A DNA stretch of 9,333 nucleotides from Chthoniobacterales bacterium (lineage in GTDB: Bacteria; Verrucomicrobiota; Verrucomicrobiia; Chthoniobacterales; JACTMZ01), in the NCBI GenBank assembly GCA_017853515.1, contig JAFMJK010000074.1:1-9333 (forward strand). The letters are read 5' to 3'. Position 1 is the first letter of the stretch, and each line of letters opens with the position of its first letter. Shown here in pieces: positions 1 through 6,546 of the stretch. Below the pieces are notes generated by a model. It searched no databases, was not told where the DNA came from, and worked only from the letters and a program-made list of their open reading frames with translations. The position numbers were made by a program, and so were the translations under genes.

Positions 1-35
1 CCCAGCCGACCGCACGCATTCACCAGAAAGGCAGC

Positions 36-56
36 GGCCCGCTGAGCCAGCGGGCC
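36..56. repeat. Perfect 8-bp hairpin, possible REP-like palindrome or terminator
   Basis: Bases 36-43 (GGCCCGCT) pair exactly with 49-56 (AGCGGGCC) around a 5-base loop (GAGCC). Neither strand has a clear T-run after the stem; the minus strand continues GCTGCCTTTCTGG. It lies about 140 bp beyond the stop of the minus-strand TPR gene, outside any supported gene. It could be a weak terminator or one copy of a dispersed intergenic palindrome; one copy cannot settle this. Confidence 0.45.
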
Positions 57-116
57 CTACCAACAACGCTCTACCGATAAGTCCGCGACCTTTTGGTGTT
101 TGGTATCGATCGGCAA

Positions 117-138
117 ATCGCGATGGGGACATCGCGAT
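117..138 (-). terminator. Perfect 9-bp hairpin, candidate terminator of the sucA-sucB-TPR operon
   Basis: Bases 117-125 (ATCGCGATG) and 130-138 (CATCGCGAT) form a 9-bp perfect stem with a 4-base loop. Read on the minus strand, the stem is followed by TTGCCGATCG, so the T-tract expected of an intrinsic terminator is poor. The position, about 60 bp past the TPR stop codon, suits a transcript end for the minus-strand operon. The half-site ATCGCGAT is itself a palindrome, so a protein-binding site is an alternative. Confidence 0.4.
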
Positions 139-158
139 CCACCTTAAAGTCTGCGGCT

Positions 159-174
159 CGCGAGGACGCTCGCG
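159..174 (-). repeat. Short 6-bp hairpin just past the TPR gene
   Basis: CGCGAG (159-164) pairs with CTCGCG (169-174) around a 4-base loop. It sits about 22 bp beyond the TPR stop codon and is the first of three hairpins met by a transcript leaving that gene. In such GC-rich DNA a 6-bp stem can arise by chance, and no T-run follows on the minus strand, so a terminator role is only possible. Confidence 0.25.
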
Positions 175-196
175 TGCTCAACGGCATTGTTCCGGC

Positions 197-841
197 TCAG
201 AGTCCTGAAACGGCGATGGACTCGTCGAAAAGCCGGCAACCATCCTCGCCATAAAGTGCACGGGCCGCGCGGAGATTTTTGCGGGCACTGCCCTCGTCGC
301 CTCCGCGCCGCGCCAGAAGAGCCTGCGCGTAGTACCAGGCCGGCGTGCTCCCCGCGGACTGCATGGCGCGCGCCGTCTTGGCCGCCTCTTCGTCGCGACC
401 GAGCGCGTATTGGCAGAGGAAAACCTTGAAGCGCAGCAGCTCGTTGCGCGGATCGCGTTGACGCAAAGCGCGGAACGCCTCGAGCGCACCCTCGCGGTCG
501 CCGCTGAGAAAGCGCACCTCGGCCAGATTGTACGCGGAGGGAAAGTAACCCGGGTTGGCCTCGAGGATTCCGGCGAAAATTCGCGCGGCTTGCGCGTAGT
601 CACCCGCCTTGGTCAGGGCGGCGGCACGAAGGTTGAGCACGCTCAAATCGCCAGCCGCCGCACCCTGCAGGGCGCCGAGTATCGCCACCGTGCCCTTGTA
701 GTCGCCGCGGTCGTAGTTCTCCGTGGCCTGCCGGAGCACGGCGGCAAGACGTTGCTGCGCGACGAGAGGATCGGCCGGAGCCGCTTCCTGCGCCCGCAAC
801 GACAAAGACGTGAGGAGCAGCAGGACCGGCAGAAGTCTCAT
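197..841 (-). CDS. Secreted TPR-repeat protein coupled to sucB
   Basis: A 214-residue protein of unknown function. Residues 1-18 form a signal peptide: a short basic start (MR), a leucine-rich core (LLPVLLLLTSLSL) and a likely cleavage site after LRA, before QEA. No lipobox cysteine is seen, so it should be a soluble periplasmic or exported protein. The rest is helical with TPR character: roughly 31-60 (NYDRGDYKGTVAIL), 67-97 (LRAAALTKAGDYAQAARIF, then NP), 101-132 (YNLAEVRFLSGDREGALEAF, then DP) and 135-165, with a weaker unit at 168-198. TPR domains bind protein partners; which partner is unknown. The ATG overlaps the sucB stop as ATGA and has no clear Shine-Dalgarno sequence of its own, which points to translational coupling with sucB. 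The start is also supported by the signal peptide it produces. A secreted scaffold has no obvious role in a cytoplasmic TCA enzyme, so the link may be only shared expression. The TPR call is strong; the function is unassigned. Confidence 0.85.
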   Translation of the reverse strand: MRLLPVLLLLTSLSLRAQEAAPADPLVAQQRLAAVLRQATENYDRGDYKGTVAILGALQGAAAGDLSVLNLRAAALTKAGDYAQAARIFAGILEANPGYFPSAYNLAEVRFLSGDREGALEAFRALRQRDPRNELLRFKVFLCQYALGRDEEAAKTARAMQSAGSTPAWYYAQALLARRGGDEGSARKNLRAARALYGEDGCRLFDESIAVSGL

Positions 842-1926
842 GGTTGCGACTCGACGAAGAGGCGGAGCGGATTTTCGATCGCGTCCTTCACGCGCACGAG
901 GAAAGTGACCGCTTCCTTGCCGTCGACCACGCGGTGGTCGTAGCTCAGCGCGAGATACATCATCGGGCGGATGACCACCTTGCCCTCGACCGCGACCGGA
1001 CGATCCTGGATCTTGTGCATGCCGAGGATGCCGCTCTGCGGCGGATTGAGGATCGGCGTGCTCATGAGCGATCCGTAGACGCCGCCGTTCGATATGGTGA
1101 AAACGCCGCCCTGCAGATCCTCGATGGTGATCGCGCCCTCACGCGCGCGATTCGAGTAGTAGAGGAGGTCTTTTTCCAGCTCGGCGAACGTTTTGCGGTC
1201 GGCATCGCGGATGACCGGGACAATGAGGCCGCGCTCGGTGCCGACGGCCACGCCGATGTCATAAAAGTGGTTCTGCACCAGTTCTTCGCCGTCGAGGCGC
1301 GAGTTGAGCTGCGGCTCGCTCTTCAGCGCGTCGACAACGGCTTTGATGAAGAACGACATGAATCCAAGCTTCACGCCGAACTTCGCCTGGAAGGCTTCCT
1401 GGACTTCCGAGCGCAGGCGCATGACAGCCGACATGTCGCACTCGTTGAAGGTGGTGAGGATGGCCGCATTGCGCTGCGCGGCAACCAGCTGCGTGGAGAT
1501 CTTCTTCCGCAGCGGCGAAAGTTTTTTCCGGGTCACTCGGCGATCCTGCGGCTCGAGCTGCACGGGCGCGGCCGGTGCCGGCGACGCCGGAGTCGGTGCA
1601 GGGACGGCAGGCGAGGCGGCCGGCGCCGGGGATCCGCCCGACGGCGCGGCCGGCGGTGTTGCCACTGGAGAGGGTGCGGCCGGTGCGGGCGCGTCTTCGA
1701 TCGTGCCAACCACCTCGCCGATTTTCACCTCGGTGTCGGCGGGGGCTTTGATGCGGACCAATCCGGCGGCCGGCGCGGCCACCTCGGTGGAAACTTTGTC
1801 CGTATCGAGCGTGAAGAGCGCATCGCCCGCGCGCACGTATTCGCCCTCCTGCCGGTGCCAGAGGGAGATGATCCCCGATGAGATGGATTCCCCGACGGCG
1901 GGAACTTTGATGTCAGTGCTGCCCAT
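838..1926 (-). CDS. sucB: 2-oxoglutarate dehydrogenase E2, dihydrolipoyllysine succinyltransferase
   Basis: The E2 core of the 2-oxoglutarate dehydrogenase complex (also called odhB). It moves the succinyl group from its lipoyl arm to CoA, giving succinyl-CoA in the TCA cycle, in the cytoplasm. The protein has 362 residues. Residues 4-78 are a lipoyl domain with the attachment lysine K44 in DTDKVST. Residues 79-125 are an Ala/Pro-rich flexible linker. The catalytic acyltransferase domain runs from about 132 to 360, with TTFNECDMS (158-166), as expected for succinyl rather than acetyl transfer, and the active-site block SYDHRVVDG containing H331 and D335. The E3/E1-binding domain usual in bacterial E2 (E. 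coli SucB has about 405 residues) is not visible: the linker leads directly to RRVTRKKLSPLRKKI. The open frame extends upstream to 2202, but those 92 codons overlap sucA and encode non-homologous Arg/Ser-rich sequence; the ATG at 1926 starts exactly at a normal lipoyl domain, 13 bp after the sucA stop. No good Shine-Dalgarno precedes it. Confidence 0.96.
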   Translation of the reverse strand: MGSTDIKVPAVGESISSGIISLWHRQEGEYVRAGDALFTLDTDKVSTEVAAPAAGLVRIKAPADTEVKIGEVVGTIEDAPAPAAPSPVATPPAAPSGGSPAPAASPAVPAPTPASPAPAAPVQLEPQDRRVTRKKLSPLRKKISTQLVAAQRNAAILTTFNECDMSAVMRLRSEVQEAFQAKFGVKLGFMSFFIKAVVDALKSEPQLNSRLDGEELVQNHFYDIGVAVGTERGLIVPVIRDADRKTFAELEKDLLYYSNRAREGAITIEDLQGGVFTISNGGVYGSLMSTPILNPPQSGILGMHKIQDRPVAVEGKVVIRPMMYLALSYDHRVVDGKEAVTFLVRVKDAIENPLRLFVESQP

Positions 1927-1939
1927 GTACGCGCCGTAT

Positions 1940-4681
1940 CTACACTTCGAAAGCGCGGCTGACGAGTTCCGCTTGTTGCTGGCGATGGATGGCCAGCGAG
2001 CCGACGGCCGGGCTCGGGCTCTCCGGTCGGCCGGCGTAGGAGATATTGCGTCCGAGCAGATCGCGCAGCCGCGGCTGCATGAAAAACCAGGCGCCCATGT
2101 TTTGCGGCTCCTCCTGGCACCAGACGACACGCTTGAGGTTCGGACAGGCGTTGGCGATGCGTTTGATTTTCTCGACGTGCAGGGGATACAGCTGCTCGAC
2201 ACGCAGGATCGTCGCGTCGGTCGCCCCGCGTTTTTCCTGCTCCGCCTTGAGATCGTAATAAACTTTGCCCGAACAGAGGATCATGCGCGCGACCGATGCC
2301 GGTTCCGGGGGCAGGGGGTCGGCCATGATGGCGTAGAAACGTCCGTCCGTGAAATCGGTCGCCTTGGAGACGGCGAGCGGATGCCGCAGCAGACTCTTCG
2401 GCGTCATGATGACGAGAGGTTTGCGGTAGTCGCGGTGGATCTGGCGCCTCAGCGCGTGGAAATACTGCGCGGGCGTGGTCAGGTTGCAGACCTGCATGTT
2501 GTTGTCCGCGCACAGCTGCAGGAAACGCTCGAGTCGCGCGCTCGAGTGCTCGGGTCCCTGCCCCTCGTATCCGTGCGGCAGCAGCATGACGAGCGAACTG
2601 GGACGCTGCCATTTTGATTCGGCCGAGGCGATGAACTGGTCGATGATGACTTGCGCGCCGTTGGCGAAATCACCGAACTGGGCCTCCCAAAGGCAAAGCA
2701 TCGAAGGGTAATCGAGCGAGTAACCGTAGTCGAAACCGAGCACGGCCGCCTCGCTGAGCAGGCTGTTGTAGACGCACAGTCTGGCCTGTCCTTCTTTGAG
2801 GTGATTGAGCGGGATGAAATCTTCTTTCTCCTCCGCATCGTAGAACACGGCATGGCGTTGGCTGAAAGTGCCGCGGCGGCAATCCTGACCCGACAAACGC
2901 AACGGCGTGCCTTCGACCAGGAGCGAACCGAAGGCCAGCGCCTCGGAGAACGCCCAGTCGTAGGGTCCGCCGTCGCGGAGAATTTCCAGGCGGCGGTCGA
3001 CGAGCATGCGGCGGACTTTGGGCAGCAGATGGAAATCGGGCGGCACGCGGCAGAGCCCCTCGACGATTTCCTTGAGCATCTCCGGCGAAATCTTGGTGCG
3101 CACCGGCTCGTAGGAGTAGGGCGGCTGGAACACGGCGGTGGAACCGGCGAAGCGGCCGCCCTCCTGCCGCTCGCTCTCGCTTTTCTTCACGATGTCGAAG
3201 GCCTCCTCGAGATCGCGGGCCGCCTCGGCCTTGATCTGCGCGGCTTCCGCTTCGGTCAGCGTGCCAAGCGCGACGAGCTCCTTGACGAAGGTCTCGCTGG
3301 CCAGCGGATGCTTCTGGATCGCGCTGTAAAGATGCGGCTGGGTGAAGGTCGGTTCGTCGCCCTCGTTGTGCCCGTGGCGGCGGTAGCAATAAAGGTCGAT
3401 GACCACGTCGCGGCCGAATTCCTGGCGGAAATCGAGCGCCATCTGGGCGACCGTGACCACGGCGAGCGGGTCTTCGCCGTTCACGTGGAAAACAGGCGCC
3501 TCGATCGTCTTGGCCACGTCCGTCGAATACAGCGAGGAACGCGCGTCGGCCGGCAAGGTGGTGAAACCGATCTGGTTGTTGACCACGATGTGCAGCGTGC
3601 CCCCGGTCTTGTAGCCGGGCAGCTGCGACATCTGGAAGACTTCGGCCACGATCCCCTGCCCCGCGAAAGCCGCGTCGCCGTGGATGAGCAGCGGCAGCAC
3701 CGCGCCGCGCTTGTCCATATCGCCGAGGATGCGCTGGCGCGCGCGCGCCATGCCTTCGACCACGGGGTCGACCGCCTCGAGGTGGCTCGGGTTGGGCGCG
3801 AGGCGCACGCCGACCTTGTAGCCGGTGGCCGTCGCACGTTCGGAAAGGTAGCCGAGGTGGTATTTGACGTCACCGTTGCCGCCGACGATGTCCGGAATGT
3901 AGTTCTCGGAGAATTCGTTGAAAATGAGCGTGAGCGGCTTGTTCAGGAAATTGGCCAGCACGTTGAGGCGGCCGCGGTGGGCCATGCCCATGACGATTTC
4001 CTTCACCCCGCCCGCTTCGCAGCGCTGCAGGACGGTGTCGAGAATGACGAGCAGCGACTCGGCGCCCTCGAGCGAGAATCTTTTCTGCCCGACGTAGCGC
4101 GTGTGCAGGAAGTGTTCGAAAGTCTCCGCCTCGTAAAGCTGGCGCAGCACCGCGCGGTGCAGCTCGCCGTCCTTGCGGTTGCCGTTGCCGCGGTTCTCCA
4201 CTCGCTCGCGGATCCAGTTGCGCACGCGCGGATCCTGGATGTGCATGAACTCGGCGCCGATCGTGTCGCTGTAGATGGACCGCAATTCGGAGAGCATTTC
4301 GCGCAGGAGCATCGGCTGGCCGTCGCGGAAATATTTGGAACTGACCGTGCGCTCGAGGTCGCTGTCGGTGAACCCGATCGTCTTGAGCGAAAGGAGCGGA
4401 TTGTCCGGCGGCTCCGGGCTGAGCGGATCAAGCCGCGCGACGGTGTGCCCGAGGGTGCGGTAGGAATAGGCGAGCGAATCCGCGCGGCGCTCGAGCGCGG
4501 CATCCTCCGGGACGGCGGCACGCGCGCCCTCGGCCAACTCTTCGGACTGCGTCAGACCAAGCTCGAAGCCCTCGAAGAAAGCATTCCACTCCGGAGCGAC
4601 GGACTCCGTGTCCTCTTTCCAGCGCGCGTAATTTTGCTCGAGCAGCTCCGAGTTCCAATTTCCCGACACCGATTGACTCAT
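1940..4681 (-). CDS. sucA: 2-oxoglutarate dehydrogenase E1, thiamine-diphosphate dependent
   Basis: The E1 subunit (also called odhA) decarboxylates 2-oxoglutarate with thiamine diphosphate and succinylates the lipoyl arm of E2. At 913 residues it is full length for the family (E. coli about 933). Residues 6-43 form the N-terminal E1 segment (WNSELLEQNYARW, FFEGFELGL) that in this family contacts the E2 core. The catalytic part shows MGMAHRGRLNVL (231-242), NPSHLEAVDP (297-306), the cofactor/metal block GDAAFAGQG (335-343), VVNNQIGFTT (366-375), FHVNGEDP (398-405) and CYRRHGHNEGDEP (432-444). The pyrimidine-binding and C-terminal domains follow (FSQRHAVFYD, LLPHGYEGQGPEHSSARLERFL, and EEPQNMGAW near the end). 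GDA replaces the GDG of many thiamine enzymes, as is normal in this family. The gene leads the minus-strand operon with sucB 13 bp behind. The ATG at 4681 gives the expected N-terminus, but the bases before it (CACGCAAATTCA) show no Shine-Dalgarno. No E3 gene is in the window. Confidence 0.98.
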   Translation of the reverse strand: MSQSVSGNWNSELLEQNYARWKEDTESVAPEWNAFFEGFELGLTQSEELAEGARAAVPEDAALERRADSLAYSYRTLGHTVARLDPLSPEPPDNPLLSLKTIGFTDSDLERTVSSKYFRDGQPMLLREMLSELRSIYSDTIGAEFMHIQDPRVRNWIRERVENRGNGNRKDGELHRAVLRQLYEAETFEHFLHTRYVGQKRFSLEGAESLLVILDTVLQRCEAGGVKEIVMGMAHRGRLNVLANFLNKPLTLIFNEFSENYIPDIVGGNGDVKYHLGYLSERATATGYKVGVRLAPNPSHLEAVDPVVEGMARARQRILGDMDKRGAVLPLLIHGDAAFAGQGIVAEVFQMSQLPGYKTGGTLHIVVNNQIGFTTLPADARSSLYSTDVAKTIEAPVFHVNGEDPLAVVTVAQMALDFRQEFGRDVVIDLYCYRRHGHNEGDEPTFTQPHLYSAIQKHPLASETFVKELVALGTLTEAEAAQIKAEAARDLEEAFDIVKKSESERQEGGRFAGSTAVFQPPYSYEPVRTKISPEMLKEIVEGLCRVPPDFHLLPKVRRMLVDRRLEILRDGGPYDWAFSEALAFGSLLVEGTPLRLSGQDCRRGTFSQRHAVFYDAEEKEDFIPLNHLKEGQARLCVYNSLLSEAAVLGFDYGYSLDYPSMLCLWEAQFGDFANGAQVIIDQFIASAESKWQRPSSLVMLLPHGYEGQGPEHSSARLERFLQLCADNNMQVCNLTTPAQYFHALRRQIHRDYRKPLVIMTPKSLLRHPLAVSKATDFTDGRFYAIMADPLPPEPASVARMILCSGKVYYDLKAEQEKRGATDATILRVEQLYPLHVEKIKRIANACPNLKRVVWCQEEPQNMGAWFFMQPRLRDLLGRNISYAGRPESPSPAVGSLAIHRQQQAELVSRAFEV

Positions 4682-4779
4682 TGAATTTGCGTGGGCCTAC
4701 AATCCACCGAAGAGGCCCTTCTGGCAACAAAGAGAGGAGAAACACGCCTGTTTTTTCTGTTGCGGGCCGTCCGCTTGCC

Positions 4780-4808
4780 TTGCCAGCCGGAAGCGTTCGC
4801 GGCATAAA
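4780..4808 (+). promoter_or_regulatory. Candidate sigma70-type promoter for the ABC operon
   Basis: A -35 box TTGCCA (4780-4785, 5 of 6 to TTGACA) and a -10 box CATAAA (4803-4808, 4 of 6 to TATAAT) are separated by exactly 17 bp. Initiation near 4815 would leave a leader of about 38 bases before the ATG at 4853. A weaker alternative on the same strand is TTGACT (4673-4678) and TACAAT (4698-4703), with better boxes but a long 19-bp spacer; its -35 overlaps the sucA start region. No equally good promoter for sucA was found on the minus strand of this 171-bp gap. Confidence 0.4.
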
Positions 4809-4852
4809 TTGCGGTTCCCGCGGACCCGGGGAATGGGTCGGGGCGGTTCGTC

Positions 4853-5791
4853 ATGATCAAGGTCGAGGGACTCACCAAGAAATACGCCGGCATCACCGCG
4901 ATCGACGCGATCAGTTTCTCCGTCGAAAAGGGTGAAATCGTCGGCTTCCTCGGCCCGAACGGCGCGGGCAAAAGCACGACCATGCGCATCCTCTCGTGCT
5001 TCCTTCCGGCGACGAGCGGCAAAGCCAGCGTGGCGGGGTTCGACGTGGCCACACAATCGCGCGAGGTGCGCTCCCGCGTCGGCTACATGCCGGAAAACGT
5101 GGCGCTCTATCCCGAGATGCGCGTGCAGGAATATCTCGAATACCGCGCGGCGCTCAAAGGAATCCGCGGACGCACCAACCGCCAGCGCGTCAACGCGGTG
5201 AAGGAACTTTGCAGCCTGCGCGATGTGGAAAGCAAACTGATCGGCGCGCTCTCGAAGGGCTATCGCCAGCGCGTGGGTCTGGCCGACGCGTTGCTGCACG
5301 ATCCGGACCTGCTCATTCTCGACGAGCCGACCATCGGGCTCGACCCGAACCAGATCCGGCAGGTGCGCCAGTTGATCAAAGATCTGGGCAAACGCCACAC
5401 CATCCTTCTCTCCACGCACATCCTGCCCGAGGTGGAAATGACCTGCAGCCGCGTGCTCATCATCGACCGCGGTCGCATCGCCGCTTCCGACACGCCGGAG
5501 GCCCTGGCCGGGCGCGTGCGCACGGCGGGCGGCGTGCGCGCCGAGATCCGCGCGGACTCGTCCGCGCTCGACAAGGAACTCTCCTCGCTGGCCGGCGTGC
5601 GCAAATCCGAGGTCCAGACGCTGGAGGACGGCTGGTGCGCTTGCACTTTGCGCACCGACGCCGAGCACGACCCGCGCGAAGCGGTCGCGAAGCTTGCCGC
5701 GGAACGCAAATGGCCGCTGCGGGAACTCGGACGCGAGCAGGTGAGTCTCGAGCGCGTCTTCGCCGAAATCACGCAGTCGGGGGAACGCTGA
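4853..5791 (+). CDS. ABC transporter ATP-binding protein, GldA/CcmA type
   Basis: The cytoplasmic ATPase that drives the ABC-2 exporter-like machine encoded by this operon. The 312 residues hold one complete nucleotide-binding domain followed by an extension of about 90 residues, as in GldA/CcmA-type ATPases. Visible motifs are Walker A GPNGAGKST (34-42), signature LSKGYRQRV (133-141), Walker B LLILDEP (153-159), D-loop GLDP (162-165) and the switch histidine H189 in STHILPEVE. At the Q-loop, GYMPENVALYPEM (77-89) has Glu81 where most ABC ATPases have Gln, a variant I recall as common in this subfamily. The C-terminal part (about 220-312) ends in LERVFAEIT, typical of ABC-2 partner ATPases. 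The ATG gives the standard IKVEGLTKKY start and is preceded by a G-rich stretch (GGGGCGG). The stop lies 1 bp before the permease ATG, so the two are surely co-translated. The call as an active ABC-2 ATPase is firm; the substrate is not known. Confidence 0.95.
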   Translation: MIKVEGLTKKYAGITAIDAISFSVEKGEIVGFLGPNGAGKSTTMRILSCFLPATSGKASVAGFDVATQSREVRSRVGYMPENVALYPEMRVQEYLEYRAALKGIRGRTNRQRVNAVKELCSLRDVESKLIGALSKGYRQRVGLADALLHDPDLLILDEPTIGLDPNQIRQVRQLIKDLGKRHTILLSTHILPEVEMTCSRVLIIDRGRIAASDTPEALAGRVRTAGGVRAEIRADSSALDKELSSLAGVRKSEVQTLEDGWCACTLRTDAEHDPREAVAKLAAERKWPLRELGREQVSLERVFAEITQSGER

Positions 5792-5792
5792 C

Positions 5793-6545
5793 ATGACCTT
5801 CCTCACGCTCCTCAACCGCGAGATCCGCGCTTACTTCCTTTCGCCCGTGGCGTGGATCGTGCTGTTTTTCTTCCTGCTGCTGACCGGGTTCAACTTTTAC
5901 GCGGGTGTCGCCGCGCTCAACCGCGGACCGAGCGAGGTCACGGTGGTCGAGGCGTTTTTCAACACCATCTTCTTCTGGTTCGGTTTCGTCCTCGTCTTCC
6001 CGATCATCACCATGCGGCTTTTCTCCGAGGAATACAAAATGGGGACGATCGAGCCGCTCATGACGGCGCCGGTGCGCGACAGCCAGGTGGTGCTGGCCAA
6101 GTTTTGCGGCGCGCTTGTCTTCTACATCGTGCTCTGGCTGCCGAGTCTCCTTTATTTTCTCGTTTTCACCTGGGTGACGCGGCTGCAGGCGGCGGGCGCG
6201 GCGGGCCCGTTCATCGGCGCCTACGCCATGCTGCTGCTCATCGGCATGTTTTACCTCTCGGTCGGCTGCCTCGCCTCCGCGCTGACCCGCAACCAGATCG
6301 TCGCCGCGGTGATGTCGTTCAGCGCCATCACGCTTCTCTTCTTCATGGGCCTGCTCACTTTTTTCATCCTCAACATCACACCGGGCTTGCGCGAGATGAC
6401 GGGATATTTCTCCGCGCTGGAACACATGGCCGAGGCGTCGCGCGGGTTTTTCGACACGCGGCCGGTTGTTTTCTACCTTTCGCTGACCGTCTTCGTTCTT
6501 TTCCTCACCTTCCACGTGTTCCAGTCGCGCCGCTGGAGAAGCTGA
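5793..6545 (+). CDS. ABC-2 type permease, GldF-like
   Basis: The inner-membrane partner of the preceding ATPase. The 250 residues carry about six hydrophobic helices: roughly 19-40, 56-74, 101-126, 140-162, 168-193 and 224-243. Between helices 2 and 3 lies the block RLFSEEYKMGTIEPLMTAPV (75-94), which I recognise as the ATPase-coupling region conserved in this permease family and in NosY-like proteins. The late segment LEHMAEASRGFFDTR (209-223) before the last helix is also typical. Length matches GldF-like permeases. The start is supported by a strong Shine-Dalgarno GGGGGAA (5779-5785) seven bases before the ATG, and by the TGACATG junction with the upstream gene. A dimer of this protein with two ATPases would be the expected transporter core. 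What it moves is not known; in Bacteroidota the equivalent GldA-GldF-GldG set was linked to gliding motility, but nothing else here suggests gliding. Confidence 0.93.
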   Translation: MTFLTLLNREIRAYFLSPVAWIVLFFFLLLTGFNFYAGVAALNRGPSEVTVVEAFFNTIFFWFGFVLVFPIITMRLFSEEYKMGTIEPLMTAPVRDSQVVLAKFCGALVFYIVLWLPSLLYFLVFTWVTRLQAAGAAGPFIGAYAMLLLIGMFYLSVGCLASALTRNQIVAAVMSFSAITLLFFMGLLTFFILNITPGLREMTGYFSALEHMAEASRGFFDTRPVVFYLSLTVFVLFLTFHVFQSRRWRS

Positions 6546-6546
6546 C

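Noticed and set aside
1927..2202. In-frame 92-codon N-terminal extension of sucB
   Set aside because: It overlaps the sucA coding region, encodes Arg/Ser-rich sequence unlike any E2, and the ATG at 1926 already gives a complete lipoyl domain.
844..2617. Plus-strand open frames of 345 and 437 codons across sucB
   Set aside because: They are antisense shadows of sucB and the sucA 3' end, with low-complexity Arg/Gly/Ala-rich products.
3660..3680. GDA instead of GDG in the thiamine-diphosphate motif of E1
   Set aside because: GDAAFAGQG is the normal form in 2-oxoglutarate dehydrogenase E1, including the human enzyme, so it is not a lesion.
2651..4684. Long plus-strand open frame of 677 codons opposite sucA
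   Set aside because: It lies wholly antisense to a full-length, motif-complete E1 gene. Its Arg/Val/Glu/Ala-rich product has no recognisable domain, and long antisense frames are expected in GC-rich genes.
4697..5815. Minus-strand frame of 372 codons opposite the ABC ATPase
   Set aside because: The opposite strand encodes all ABC ATPase motifs. This frame has no domain and would also fill the divergent promoter region.
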